A stretch of DNA of 64,000 nucleotides from Dethiobacter alkaliphilus AHT 1 (GTDB taxonomy: Bacteria; Bacillota; Dethiobacteria; Dethiobacterales; Dethiobacteraceae), in NCBI RefSeq assembly GCF_000174415.1, contig NZ_ACJM01000012.1, positions 1-64,000 on the forward strand. The letters run 5' to 3'. The notes below the pieces were generated by a model, which worked only from the letters and a program-made list of their open reading frames with translations, did not search any database and was not told where the DNA came from. How positions within the stretch are numbered: the stretch's first letter is position 1; each line of letters begins with the position of its first letter. The position numbers and the translations under genes are program-made. Positions 14,674-24,361 of this stretch are shown piece after piece.

Positions 14674-16824
14674 ATGAAGAACAATCCATTATACAAATTA
14701 ATGAATCCCGGGTCCATTGCCATAGCAGGGGCCGGTAACAATCCTCGGAAAATGGGGACATTACATGCACTAAATATCCTAAAAGGAGGCTATGGGGGAA
14801 AGTTTTTCCCACTTCACCCTACAGAGGAAACGGTGCTGGGCCACAAGGCATACCGGACTGTGGACCAACTGCCCCAGGTACCGGAACTTGTGATGCTGAT
14901 TGTCCCCACAGATGCGGCATTGCATTTATTGGATGAGTTTGGCAGGTTGGGGACCAGACGTGCCATTGTTGTAACTTCCGGTTTCCGCGAAACCGGGGCA
15001 GCCGGCCAAAAGAAGGAAGAAGAGCTGCAGGAAATTGCCCGCCGGCACAATATTCGCTTTCTGGGCCCCAACTGTATCGGGATGATGAATTCACAAATAT
15101 CACTTAATACCACGGTGATGCCTTTAAGCGGGCAGCCGGGCCGGCTGGGCATGGCTTCGCAAAGCGGTACATATGTAACCCAGACCTTTTCTTACCTGAA
15201 AGAACGGGGAATTCACTTCAGTAAAGCAATAAGCGTCGGTAATGAAACAGATATAGATATTACCGATGCTTTGGAGTATCTGGGCCAGGATGAAGAAACA
15301 AAGGCCATCGCCCTGTACATTGAAGGTATTAAGGACGGCGCCCGCTTTATTGATGTGGCTCAGAAAATAACGCCGCATAAACCGGTAATCGCCCAGTATG
15401 TGGGGGGCTCCGCTGCGGGAGCCCGGGCCGGGATGAGTCACACCGGTTCCATGGCCGGGCCGGACTTTCTCTACGAAGGGATTTTCAAACAGGCCGGCAT
15501 CATCCGGGTAGATACGGTAGAAGATTTATACTTAAATGGCTGGATGCTGGCCTCCCAGCCGCCCATGCGCGGCAGCAGGGTAGGGGTGGTGACCAATTCC
15601 GGCGGGCCGGGAACGGCTATATCCGATACCTGTGACAAAAACAATCTGGAAGTGCCCCGGTTTTCACCGCAGCTGCAGGAGCAAATCCGGCAGCTTATTC
15701 AGGCACAGGCCTCCAGTACCAACCCCGTTGATCTGACCTTCGATCTGAATGCCCGGAATCTCAGTGTGGTGATTCCTGAGTTGATTATGCAAAGCGGCGA
15801 AGTGGACGGGTTGGTGCTGCACGGGGCCATGAGCCACGGTTTTTTAAGAGCAATCCATCCCTATTTGCAGGAAATGCTGGGCGGTATTTCTCTGGAAGGT
15901 TTCCTGGCGCAGTTTCCGGTGGATTTTACCGACATGGTCTCCCTGCCGGTCAAGTATCAGCTTCCAATGGCCGTTTCTTCGTTTTTTGGCAATGAGGACA
16001 ACTATACCGCCGCCTTCCGCAGCCACAGCATTCCGGTCTTTGATGCGCCGGAAAAGGCGGCTAAGGCCATGTCTGCCCTCCATCGGCATAAAGAAATCCG
16101 TGAGAGAAAAGAAATTGAACGCACACCACTACCTGCCCTGGCGGTGGAGGCGGAAAAGATTATTGCCGAAGCTGTGGCCGCAGGGCGGCAGGTATTGGAT
16201 GAATACCAGGCCAAGCAGGTGCTGGCGGCCTACGGTATTCCGGTTACCCGGGAGCGTTTGGCCCACTGTGCCCAGGAGGCGGCAGAAGCGGCACAAAAGC
16301 TGGGTTTTCCCGTAGTTCTCAAGGCTTCCTCACCGGATATTGCCCATAAGACGGAACAGGGCCTTGTCCATCTTAACCTAAAGACCGTCGATGACGTAAA
16401 GCAGGCATACTCTGCCGTTATTGCCGCTGCCGGCAGCCAGGTACCTGTTCTGGTGGCGGAAATGGTGCAGGGCCAAAGAGAACTTTTGGCCGGAATGTCC
16501 CGCTTCCCCGGCTTTGGCCCCTGTATTATGTTTGGCATCGGCGGAATCTTCACCGAAGCCATCAAAGATGTTACCTTCCGTGCCGCTCCTTTAACAGAAA
16601 CGGAAGCGGAGGAAATGCTCACCGATATCAGAACCGCTGCCCTGCTGCAGCAATTCCGCGGCATGCCCGCTGCCGAAACCGCAGAACTTGCCCGCTTACT
16701 GCGCAAACTGGGCGAGTTGGCACTGCTTCATCCCCGCATTGCTGAAATTGATATTAACCCCATTGTTCTTTCCGGCAGCCGCCCGGTGGCGGTGGATGCC
16801 TTGATAGTGCTTACAAAGGAATAA
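14674..16824 (+). CDS. ADP-forming acetate/acyl-CoA synthetase (fused alpha-beta)
   Basis: A 716-residue NDP-forming acyl-CoA synthetase that interconverts acyl-CoA + ADP + Pi and acid + ATP + CoA, conserving energy in anaerobic fermentation. The N-terminal CoA-binding domain begins SIAIAGAGNNPRKMG. The ligase domains contain FLGPNCIGMMN and SHTGSMAG, the latter matching the phospho-histidine loop. The C-terminal ATP-grasp domain begins near LDEYQAKQVLAAYGIPV and has GFPVVLKASSPDIAHKTE. Length fits the fused alpha-beta type. ATG 14674 has GGAGGGG 6 bases upstream. The stop abuts the stop of the converging uvsE gene without a spacer. The acid specificity is unknown. Confidence 0.9.
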   Translation: MKNNPLYKLMNPGSIAIAGAGNNPRKMGTLHALNILKGGYGGKFFPLHPTEETVLGHKAYRTVDQLPQVPELVMLIVPTDAALHLLDEFGRLGTRRAIVVTSGFRETGAAGQKKEEELQEIARRHNIRFLGPNCIGMMNSQISLNTTVMPLSGQPGRLGMASQSGTYVTQTFSYLKERGIHFSKAISVGNETDIDITDALEYLGQDEETKAIALYIEGIKDGARFIDVAQKITPHKPVIAQYVGGSAAGARAGMSHTGSMAGPDFLYEGIFKQAGIIRVDTVEDLYLNGWMLASQPPMRGSRVGVVTNSGGPGTAISDTCDKNNLEVPRFSPQLQEQIRQLIQAQASSTNPVDLTFDLNARNLSVVIPELIMQSGEVDGLVLHGAMSHGFLRAIHPYLQEMLGGISLEGFLAQFPVDFTDMVSLPVKYQLPMAVSSFFGNEDNYTAAFRSHSIPVFDAPEKAAKAMSALHRHKEIRERKEIERTPLPALAVEAEKIIAEAVAAGRQVLDEYQAKQVLAAYGIPVTRERLAHCAQEAAEAAQKLGFPVVLKASSPDIAHKTEQGLVHLNLKTVDDVKQAYSAVIAAAGSQVPVLVAEMVQGQRELLAGMSRFPGFGPCIMFGIGGIFTEAIKDVTFRAAPLTETEAEEMLTDIRTAALLQQFRGMPAAETAELARLLRKLGELALLHPRIAEIDINPIVLSGSRPVAVDALIVLTKE

Positions 16825-17796
16825 TTACAAAACCCGGATTGTGGCCGCATCCAGCTGCTCCATGCCCGGCTGTCCTGCCAGTTCCTCCACTAAGCGGAAC
16901 ATGGCCACATCTTTTTGTTTTGCTTCCACCATTACATGGGCCTGGCCGGTAAATAATTTTAGCTTTTGCAAAGCCGGCAAAATTGTTACCGAATCAACAA
17001 AATCATGATGGCTGCGGAATTCCTTTTCACATTTGGGGCTGGAGACATGCAGCTTGGGAGGAAGGCCCGAACCTTCCCAGGTGGCCACAAACCGCGGAAA
17101 TATATCCTCCAGCTGCTCTTCTTCGGTGTGGTTGCAGTGAAAATGGTGCAAATCCAATACCATGGGCAGCTGCAGTTTCTCACAGAGATAAAGGGTATCT
17201 GTGGCGGTAAAGGTTTTATCGTCGTTTTCCAGTGTCATTCGTTTGGCAATGCCCCGGGGCAGCCGTGCCCAGTTGGTCAGAAAGCGCTCCAGCGCCTCTT
17301 CTTTGTCACCGTAGCTGCCCCCAACATGGAGAATAAGTTTGGCCTGCTTTGCAAGCCCCATGGCCTGGAACAAACGGCAATGATGGGCCAGGTCCGCCAC
17401 CGAAGCGGTAAAAACATCTTCCCGGGGCGAGTTAAGTACGGTATAATGGTCGGGATGGAAAGTGATGCGCATCCCGTTGTTTTCAATGAAGTCTCCCAAT
17501 TTGGCAAGTTGGGGCCCTAAATCCCCAAGATAGTCCCAATGGCTCAAATCAGGATGGGTTGCCAGCGGCACAATGCGGGACGAAAAACGGAAAACACGGA
17601 CATGGTTGGCATGACAATAATGCAAAAGCCGCAGGCAGTTGGCCAGATTCTCTTCTGCGGTGCGGCGCACTTTCTCCAGCGCCGCTTCCGGCTTTTCTGC
17701 GGCCAGTTTGGCAAATGTCTTCAAAGTAACAGTCTTTGACGGCGAGGCGTTTTCCAGCTTCATGGACATGGCCACAAAACCAAAGCGTAGCAGCAT
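16825..17796 (-). CDS. uvsE: UV damage endonuclease UvsE
   Basis: A 323-residue TIM-barrel endonuclease of the UvsE/UVDE family, which nicks DNA immediately 5' of UV photoproducts and starts an alternative excision-repair pathway. Recognisable parts are RFGFVAMSMKLENASPS at the N-terminus, FRFSSRIVPLATHP, ITFHPDHYTVLNSP, ILHVGGSYGDKEEA, TLENDDKTFT and LDLHHFHCNH. They supply the His/Glu/Asp ligands of the metal cluster. UvsE is common in spore-forming Firmicutes. It is transcribed towards the acyl-CoA synthetase gene with abutting stop codons; no T-tailed hairpin separates them. Confidence 0.93.
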   Translation of the reverse strand: MLLRFGFVAMSMKLENASPSKTVTLKTFAKLAAEKPEAALEKVRRTAEENLANCLRLLHYCHANHVRVFRFSSRIVPLATHPDLSHWDYLGDLGPQLAKLGDFIENNGMRITFHPDHYTVLNSPREDVFTASVADLAHHCRLFQAMGLAKQAKLILHVGGSYGDKEEALERFLTNWARLPRGIAKRMTLENDDKTFTATDTLYLCEKLQLPMVLDLHHFHCNHTEEEQLEDIFPRFVATWEGSGLPPKLHVSSPKCEKEFRSHHDFVDSVTILPALQKLKLFTGQAHVMVEAKQKDVAMFRLVEELAGQPGMEQLDAATIRVL

Positions 17797-17885
17797 CTTA
17801 TCTCCATCCCATTCTGTTTTTTAGTTAGTGTGCCCCAAATCTGCGCCGTGCATAGAGGCACATTTCCCATAGAAAGTGAGTGCTT

Positions 17886-18329
17886 ATGAAAATTCTCATT
17901 GACGCCGATGCCTGCCCCAAGCCGGTGTTGGCGGCCTGTAAAAGGGCGGGTAAAAAATATGGTCTGCCGGTCTGGACTGTGGCCAGCTTCAATCATAACA
18001 TTGAGTCGGACCATCATGTGGTGGTGGGGGATTCTTCCCAGGAGGCCGATATTAAGGTGCTCAACCTCACCGACCCCGGTGATGTGGTGGTTACCCAGGA
18101 CTGGGGACTGGCGGCCATGGTTCTGGGCAAAGGCGCTTATTGCCTCAGTCCCCATGGCAAGGAGTATCAGTCGTCCACCATCGAATTTATGCTGGAAACC
18201 CGGGAAGCCATGGCTAAATTTCGCCGTGGCGGCGGCAAAACCAAGGGGCCGAAAAAACGAACTGCTGCAGATAACCGGAAGTTTAGCGCTTCACTGGAGA
18301 TGATTCTCCAGAAAGCACAGCAAAAATAA
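17886..18329 (+). CDS. YaiI/YqxD family protein (UPF0178)
   Basis: A 147-residue member of UPF0178 (DUF188), a PIN-like nuclease fold. [12 protein letters not shown] at the N-terminus and [14 protein letters not shown] hold the conserved acidic residues expected to bind a metal. Later NRKFSASLE is also family-typical. The biochemical activity is not established. ATG 17886 is preferred to GTG 17880 because of its spacing from GAAAGTGAG. The gene diverges from uvsE and has its own terminator. Confidence 0.87.
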   Translation: MKILIDADACPKPVLAACKRAGKKYGLPVWTVASFNHNIESDHHVVVGDSSQEADIKVLNLTDPGDVVVTQDWGLAAMVLGKGAYCLSPHGKEYQSSTIEFMLETREAMAKFRRGGGKTKGPKKRTAADNRKFSASLEMILQKAQQK

Positions 18330-18339
18330 GGTTAGAGGC

Positions 18340-18367
18340 AAAACCCTGTTTTGACAGGGTTTTTTTT
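18340..18367 (+). terminator. Terminator of the YaiI-family gene
   Basis: AAAACCCTGT pairs with ACAGGGTTTT around TTTG and continues into T8. Confidence 0.9.
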
Positions 18368-18452
18368 ATCCCTCAGTTGTGAAACTGCCCGTTTCCTGAT
18401 ATTATTGGACAAGCAGGAAACAATTTGAAGTTAAAGCCGGAGGTTATGCAGC

Positions 18453-20594
18453 ATGAATACCAATGAACGAATTAACCAGCGCATTGCCGCTGATCTTGGC
18501 CTGAGTGCCAACCGCGTGGCTAAGGCGGTAGCCCTGTTGGACGAAGGGAATACAGTGCCCTTTATTGCCCGTTACCGCAAAGAGGTGACAGAAGGACTTG
18601 ACGATGAACAATTACGGCTACTCTCTGAAAAACTAAACCTTTACCGCAACCTGGAAAAAACCCGGGAAGATATCCTGCGGTTATTAGATGAGCAGGGCGT
18701 ATTAACACCGGAGCTGGAAGCTGCTGTAACCAAAGCGGCCACAGCCACCGAACTGGAAGACATTTACCGGCCCTACCGGCCCAAAAAACGGACCCGTGCC
18801 ACCATTGCCAAAGAAAAGGGCCTGGAGCCCTTGGCATACAAACTGCTGGAGGGCATTGCCGACCCGTTTGCCGAGGCAGAGAATTACTTAAATGAAGAAC
18901 ATCAAATCTCCACCGCAGAGGATGCCTTAAGCGGCGCCCGGGATATTATCGCCGAAATCGCCTCCGACGAGCCCCGACCCCGCAAGGAAATCCGCTCTCT
19001 GATTTTTAACCGCGGCCTGATTGTCAGCCGCGGCAGCAAAGAGGAAGAAAGCCCTTATGAAATGTACTATGAGTTTAGTGAACCGCTGAAGAAAGTACAG
19101 CCGCACCGGGTGCTGGCCATGAACCGCGGTGAAAAGGAAGATTTTCTCTCCATTAAACTGGAGTTTGACGAAGACCAGGCTCTGGCCGTTTTAGAGAAAC
19201 ATTATGTGCCCAGGCAAATGCCGGAGGAAACAAAAAACCAGGTGGCAAGCGCCCTAAAAGATGGCTGGAAACGCCTGCTCTTTCCTTCCCTGGAGCGGGA
19301 GGTGCGCAATGAAATCACTGTTGCCGCCGAGGAGCAGGCTCTGAAGATTTTTAAAGCCAATTTGCGCGGCTTATTATTAACACCGCCGGTGCCCGGCAAA
19401 AGAATTCTGGGACTGGATCCGGGATACCGCACCGGTTGTAAGCTGGCCTGTGTGGACCAGACCGGCAAGCTGTTGGAAACCGCGGTGATTTATCCCACCC
19501 CGCCCCTTAACAAAAAAGAAGCCTCGGCGGCGGTGGTGAAAAAGCTGATTGAAAAACATGACCTGAATACGGTGGCCATCGGTAACGGCACCGCCGGCCG
19601 GGAAAGTGAAGAGTTTATTGCAGAAGTTATTTCGGAGATGAACCGGGAGATAGAATATACGGTGGTTAATGAAGCCGGTGCCAGTGTGTACTCCGCTTCC
19701 AAACTGGGTAAAGTGGAGTTTCCGGATTTGGATGTGGCAGAGCGCAGTGCCATCTCCATTGCCCGCCGGGTACAGGATCCCCTGGCCGAACTGGTAAAGA
19801 TTGATCCCCGTTCCATTGGAGTTGGCCAATACCAGCATGATGTAAACCAGAAAAGGCTGGAGGAAGTGCTGGGCGGCGTGGTGGAAGATACGGTAAACCA
19901 GGTGGGAGTGGATCTGACCACAGCCAGCGCACCGCTGTTGGGCAGAGTGGCGGGCATCAATAAAACCATAGCCGCCAACATTGTGGCCTACCGGGAAGAG
20001 CACGGCACTTTTAAAGCCAAAAAAGAACTGTTAAAAGTGGCCAAGCTGGGGCCGGCGGCTTTTAAGCAGAGTGCCGGGTTTTTACGCATTCCCGATGCAG
20101 ATAATTATCTGGACCGGAGTGCGGTGCACCCGGAATCGTATCAGGTGGCCCAAAAGCTCATCGATATAATGGAAATAGACCACAGTGACCTGGGTAAACC
20201 CCAGGCCATCCCACAGATTAATATCAAGGAAACGGCCGCCGACCTGGAGGTGGGGGAGCCCACCCTGCAGGATATTGTGGAGGAATTTAAAAAGCCGGGG
20301 AGGGACCCCCGGGAAGATGTGCCCAAGCCGGTCTTTAAAAAAGGTGTGCTGCACCTGGAAGATTTACAGGAAGGGATGGAGCTCACCGGCGTGGTGCGTA
20401 ATGTGGTGGACTTCGGCGCCTTTGTGGATATCGGTGTCCACCAGGACGGTTTGATCCATATCTCCCAGCTGTCGGACAAATTTGTCAAACATCCCCTGGA
20501 AGTGGTGCAGGTGGGTGATGTGGTGGAAGTAAAAGTAATCTCTCTGGATGTGAAAAAAAAGCGCATCGGTCTGGCCCGTTTGCATCTGCAGTAA
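18453..20594 (+). CDS. tex: Transcription accessory protein Tex
   Basis: A 713-residue nucleic-acid-binding Tex protein, associated with transcription elongation and stress survival. Order: N-terminal helical region with VPFIARYRKEVTEGLDDEQLR; a YqgF-like RNase H fold beginning GLDPGYRTGCKLACVD; helix-hairpin-helix repeats (QYQHDVNQKRLEEVLGGVVE and NKTIAANIVAYREEHG); and a C-terminal S1 RNA-binding domain (about 635-713) with VDFGAFVDIGVHQDGLIHIS. Length is normal. A GGAGG site lies about 9 bases before the ATG. The gene is monocistronic. Confidence 0.95.
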   Translation: MNTNERINQRIAADLGLSANRVAKAVALLDEGNTVPFIARYRKEVTEGLDDEQLRLLSEKLNLYRNLEKTREDILRLLDEQGVLTPELEAAVTKAATATELEDIYRPYRPKKRTRATIAKEKGLEPLAYKLLEGIADPFAEAENYLNEEHQISTAEDALSGARDIIAEIASDEPRPRKEIRSLIFNRGLIVSRGSKEEESPYEMYYEFSEPLKKVQPHRVLAMNRGEKEDFLSIKLEFDEDQALAVLEKHYVPRQMPEETKNQVASALKDGWKRLLFPSLEREVRNEITVAAEEQALKIFKANLRGLLLTPPVPGKRILGLDPGYRTGCKLACVDQTGKLLETAVIYPTPPLNKKEASAAVVKKLIEKHDLNTVAIGNGTAGRESEEFIAEVISEMNREIEYTVVNEAGASVYSASKLGKVEFPDLDVAERSAISIARRVQDPLAELVKIDPRSIGVGQYQHDVNQKRLEEVLGGVVEDTVNQVGVDLTTASAPLLGRVAGINKTIAANIVAYREEHGTFKAKKELLKVAKLGPAAFKQSAGFLRIPDADNYLDRSAVHPESYQVAQKLIDIMEIDHSDLGKPQAIPQINIKETAADLEVGEPTLQDIVEEFKKPGRDPREDVPKPVFKKGVLHLEDLQEGMELTGVVRNVVDFGAFVDIGVHQDGLIHISQLSDKFVKHPLEVVQVGDVVEVKVISLDVKKKRIGLARLHLQ

Positions 20595-20608
20595 AATGCA
20601 TACAGCCG

Positions 20609-20639
20609 GGCCCGGGATTTAAAAAAATCCCGGGCCTTT
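20609..20639 (+). terminator. Terminator of tex
   Basis: GGCCCGGGATTT pairs with AAATCCCGGGCC around a four-base A loop. The T tail is short (T3). Confidence 0.75.
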
Positions 20640-20737
20640 CTCGTTTCGGCAAATTTTGCATGGACTTGCGCTCCTCGCAGGGTTTAAGCCGCTCTGTGTT
20701 GAAGTAGGAGTGAGAAGATTATGGAGGAATTTGACAC

Positions 20738-22459
20738 ATGCGCAAGAACATGTTTACGCTGGCTTTAACCGGCTTAATAATTATTATCCTGGTAATTACA
20801 GTTTTTCCCCGTGAGGAAACCGGGTTGCCCGCAGAGCAGGAAGAACCTCCGCTGCAGGCCAAAGAAGCCCTGGCAAAGCTTGCAGAGGCAGAACAAAATG
20901 AGGAGACGGAGGCGCTGGAGCAGTTGGCGCACCGGGAGGATGCCGTAGGTTTTGCAGCCATCCTGGCTTTGGCAGAGCTGGAGGAGGAAAACCGGGAAGA
21001 ATACCTGCGCCGGGCACTGGCCCTTTATGACAATAACGAAACCCGTTTTAAACTGGCAGATTATCTGGCGGAAGCAGATGAAGAAGAAGCCATCGATGCT
21101 TATCTGAAACTGTTGCCCAATAGCCATGCCTTGGAAGCTTTAAAGGGTTTGGGCGCAGAGCAGGCTCTGATACTGGACGGGCTTTTTGCCGGCGGGCACT
21201 GGCAGAAAATTATTGAAGTGCTTTCGGACCAGAACGGCTCCCTGGCAGATCAAGAGAAGCTTTATCTGGCCCGGGCCCTGGTGGAGCGGGGGAGCTTTGA
21301 CAAGGCAGAGCCCATTTTAAAAGAACTGGTACAAAGACATCCGGAAGATGATACGCTGCTGTGGCAGTATGCCCGGACACTGGAGGCTATGGAGCAGACC
21401 GAAGAAGCAATGGCGCTCTACCGCAGGCTGGAGGGTACCGGCGGACAGAGGCTGGGCCGGTTATATGAACGGGTCGGTGAGCCTAAAAAAGCGGCGGCGG
21501 CGTATGCTAAAAGCCCCGAACCGGCCGCCCGTTGGCGCGGTGCGGTGCTTTGGGATGAAATGGGCTATCAGGAAGAAGCGCTGCCGCTGTATCTGCAGCT
21601 CTCAGAGGAGTCCGGTTCTTATCAGGATGATGCACTTTATCGCAGTTATCTGTTACTTAAAGAGGCAGCAGACCCGCAGTCTGAAGAGCTGCATGAGGAA
21701 CTGTCGAAGCATCCTGTCTGGATGCTCCGACTGGGCCAAAATGTGCAGTGGCCCCAACTTAGCCAAAGTGCACAAGGCCAATCTTTAGTTCCGGAGCGCT
21801 TAGAGGCTTATCAGGCCGCAGGCAGAGAAGAGCTCATTGAGGTGGAACTGGGCATTGCCTGGGAGCGGGGCACAGCAGCGGATAAAGTTGCCGTGGGGAA
21901 ATGGTATTTGAGCCAGGAAAACTACCTGCAGTCCTCTCGCTGGGGAATGAGGGCGCTGCGGGAGGAGCCGGATAACAGGCAGGGGTATGAGTTGGGCTAC
22001 CCCAGGCCCTTTGGCGATGAAATTAAGCAGGCGGCAGCTGAATTTGCCCTGGAGCCGGAGCTGCTCTGGGCTGTGATGCGGGAGGAAAGCCGTTTTCAGC
22101 CGGCGGTGGCTTCACATGCGGGAGCAGTGGGCCTGTTGCAGATAATGCCGGCCACGGGAGAAGAGATTGCCACAAATCTGGGACTGGAGTTTGACCGGCA
22201 GATGCTTACCGAGCCGGAAGTTAATATTCGCTTCGGTGCCTATTATCTGCGGGCCATGTTAAACCGCTATGATGATGACCTGGACAAGGCCCTGGCAGCC
22301 TACAACGGCGGCCCCGGCAATGTCAACCGCTGGCAAAGCAGCGAACTGGGTGCCACCCGGGCCGGATTTCCCACCGCCGTCACTTTCTTTGAAACGCGGC
22401 AATATATCACCAAAGTTACCGATTCCTATCTTACTTATCAATGGCTGTATAATAATTAA
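20738..22459 (+). CDS. Membrane-anchored lytic transglycosylase with helical (TPR-like) repeats
   Basis: A 573-residue cell-wall enzyme. One N-terminal membrane anchor (about 5-24) is followed by a long superhelical region rich in TPR-like pairs (about 40-430). The C-terminal SLT domain (about 430-570) has MREESRFQPAVASHAGAVG with the catalytic Glu, LLQIMPATG, and AAYNGGPGNVNRW. The order mirrors Slt70-type enzymes, in which a helical ring holds the glycan strand. It cleaves peptidoglycan to 1,6-anhydro-muropeptides during wall remodelling. The start has a GGAGG site. A terminator overlaps the stop codon. Confidence 0.9.
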   Translation: MRKNMFTLALTGLIIIILVITVFPREETGLPAEQEEPPLQAKEALAKLAEAEQNEETEALEQLAHREDAVGFAAILALAELEEENREEYLRRALALYDNNETRFKLADYLAEADEEEAIDAYLKLLPNSHALEALKGLGAEQALILDGLFAGGHWQKIIEVLSDQNGSLADQEKLYLARALVERGSFDKAEPILKELVQRHPEDDTLLWQYARTLEAMEQTEEAMALYRRLEGTGGQRLGRLYERVGEPKKAAAAYAKSPEPAARWRGAVLWDEMGYQEEALPLYLQLSEESGSYQDDALYRSYLLLKEAADPQSEELHEELSKHPVWMLRLGQNVQWPQLSQSAQGQSLVPERLEAYQAAGREELIEVELGIAWERGTAADKVAVGKWYLSQENYLQSSRWGMRALREEPDNRQGYELGYPRPFGDEIKQAAAEFALEPELLWAVMREESRFQPAVASHAGAVGLLQIMPATGEEIATNLGLEFDRQMLTEPEVNIRFGAYYLRAMLNRYDDDLDKALAAYNGGPGNVNRWQSSELGATRAGFPTAVTFFETRQYITKVTDSYLTYQWLYNN

Positions 22460-22482
22460 GCCGGGCAATTTGCCCGGCTTTA
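22458..22482. terminator. Terminator overlapping the transglycosylase stop codon
   Basis: AAGCCGGGCAA-t-TTGCCCGGCTT begins in the TAA stop. It can serve the plus-strand gene and the converging K+ channel gene ending at 22489. Confidence 0.8.
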
Positions 22483-22488
22483 CCTGTC

Positions 22489-23490
22489 TTATCCTGCCAT
22501 TTCCCTTAGTTTGTCAATCTGATACTCCTGCCCCAGAACCAGTAATTTGTCTCCTGCATGGATTTTTTCCTGAGAGGTGGGGTTGAGGCGAAGTTTTTCT
22601 TCATCTTTTTTCTTAATGGCCAGTACATTCAGCCCGGTGAGCTCCGGAATTTTAGCTTTCTCCAGGGTGGTATCCGCTAGATCTGATTTGTCTGTGATGT
22701 ACACTTCTTCCAAATCCAGCACCACATCACCCATATGGGTAATGATATCTAAAAACGAGACCACAACGGGCCGCAGCAGCATGGACGCCATGCGGGTCCC
22801 GCCCAGCTCGTTGGGGGAAACGGCGTTATCGGCCCCGGCCCGCAGCAATTTTACATGAGCATTTTTACTGATGGCCCTGGCGACAATGTAGAGATCTTCT
22901 TTCATTTCCCGGGCCGTCAACACGGTAAAAACATTGTCCGCATCGGTGGCCAGGCTGGATATCAGCCCTTTTGCCTGGCGGATCCGTGCTTTATCCAGGG
23001 CATCTTCGGTGGTGGCGTCGCCATGAATGGCCAGGATTCCCCGTTCCACCATGTCATGTACTTTCTCTTCGTTTTTTTCAATTACCACAAAATCCACCTT
23101 GCTGCGCTGAAAACGGGCGATTACGCTGCTGCCGGTCTGTCCTGCCCCACATAATATGTAATGATCTTTTAACTTCGCTATCTTTTTATCCATACTTCTC
23201 CTCCGTAAAACATAGCTGAATTCCCCTTCCAGTAAAAATGCTGCCAGATTGGTAAAGGCATACGCGGCGGTGCTGATGCCGGCAAAAATAATGAAGATGG
23301 TAAAAACCTGAGTTTCCGGCCGTAAATCCACCACTTCCCTGAAACCTACGGTGGAAAGAGTAATCACCGTCATATAAAGGGCATTGATAAAATTCAGGTC
23401 CTCCAGCACCATATAGCCGGTGGTGCCCACCACCAACAGCATGGTGAGAATCATCAGAATGAGGATAATCTGCCTTGTTTTTTGGTTCAT
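22489..23490 (-). CDS. Two-TM potassium channel with RCK/TrkA domains
   Basis: A 333-residue MthK-like ligand-gated K+ channel. Two membrane helices (about 8-30 and 61-88) flank a pore loop with the filter TLSTVGFREV, where TVGF replaces the more common TVGYG. A TrkA-N (RCK) Rossmann domain starts at YILCGAGQTGSSVIARF and binds nucleotide or ions. A TrkA-C domain (about 250-333) follows. The protein would adjust K+ flux to cytoplasmic signals. The gene converges on the transglycosylase gene and diverges from ftsE. Confidence 0.9.
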   Translation of the reverse strand: MNQKTRQIILILMILTMLLVVGTTGYMVLEDLNFINALYMTVITLSTVGFREVVDLRPETQVFTIFIIFAGISTAAYAFTNLAAFLLEGEFSYVLRRRSMDKKIAKLKDHYILCGAGQTGSSVIARFQRSKVDFVVIEKNEEKVHDMVERGILAIHGDATTEDALDKARIRQAKGLISSLATDADNVFTVLTAREMKEDLYIVARAISKNAHVKLLRAGADNAVSPNELGGTRMASMLLRPVVVSFLDIITHMGDVVLDLEEVYITDKSDLADTTLEKAKIPELTGLNVLAIKKKDEEKLRLNPTSQEKIHAGDKLLVLGQEYQIDKLREMAG

Positions 23491-23671
23491 GGCTTCACCA
23501 CCTGGATTAACTGCAATGATATTCCTATTTTACGTTAGGTTGTCCGGGTTTGCAAATTGTGGTTATTAACATAAAGTTAATTTTTTGTCGGTAAATTTTA
23601 TTGCCTATGGAAGGAGAATCTGGAAAATAGTCGAACTTTAATAGTCAATGTTGAATAAAGGAGTGCGAACC

Positions 23672-24361
23672 TTGATTGAAATTAAAGAAGTAAGTAAGCA
23701 TTATAACGGCAGCCATGCCCCTGCATTGGCGGGATTTTCACTGCAGGTGGAGCAGGGCGATTTTTTATTCCTGGTGGGCCCCAGCGGAGCGGGAAAGAGC
23801 ACATTAATTAAGCTTATTTTCCGTGAGCAGACCCCTTCTGCAGGAGCAGTGCTTTTTGATGGTAAAAGCATTGCCGATTTTAAGCAAAATGAGCTGTTAA
23901 ACCACAGAAGAAGAATCGGTATGGTTTTTCAGGATTACCGTCTCCTGAAACAAAAGACGGTGTATGAAAATGTGGCCTTTGCCCTGGAGGTAATTGGCAG
24001 CTCCCCCAAAGAAATTCGACAAAAGGTACCGGCAGCCATAGAAAAGGTGGGCCTTAAGGGTAAGGAAAATTCATTCCCCACCGAACTTTCCGGCGGTGAA
24101 CAGCAGCGGGTGGGCATTGCCCGCGCCATCGTCAAGGAGCCGCTGATGATTCTGGCGGACGAGCCCACCGGTAATCTGGACCGGGAAAACGCCCGGCAGT
24201 TAATGTCTCTTTTTGAAGATATTAACCGGGAAGGAACTACGGTGATTATCGCTACCCATGCCTGGGATATGGTGGATCAGATGCAAAAACGGGTAATTGC
24301 GTTGGAAAACGGACGGCTGGTCCGAGACGAACAACGGGGGAGTTATGGCCGTGAACATTAA
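23672..24361 (+). CDS. ftsE: Cell-division ATP-binding protein FtsE
   Basis: A 229-residue ABC ATPase of the FtsE family, which with FtsX drives activation of peptidoglycan hydrolysis rather than transport. Walker A is GPSGAGKST, the Q-loop MVFQDYRLL, the signature LSGGEQQRVGIARA, Walker B LMILADEPTGNLD and the H-loop ATHAWD. TTG 23672 is chosen: AAAGGAG at 23657-23663 lies 8 bases upstream and the protein then begins at the conserved MIEIKEVSK. Its end overlaps the ftsX start by 17 bases, giving translational coupling. Confidence 0.94.
   Translation: MIEIKEVSKHYNGSHAPALAGFSLQVEQGDFLFLVGPSGAGKSTLIKLIFREQTPSAGAVLFDGKSIADFKQNELLNHRRRIGMVFQDYRLLKQKTVYENVAFALEVIGSSPKEIRQKVPAAIEKVGLKGKENSFPTELSGGEQQRVGIARAIVKEPLMILADEPTGNLDRENARQLMSLFEDINREGTTVIIATHAWDMVDQMQKRVIALENGRLVRDEQRGSYGREH

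Noticed and set aside
19377-20003. A 208-codon open frame opposite tex
   Set aside because: The tex frame shows clear domain motifs throughout; the antisense frame is a codon-bias shadow without a start signal.
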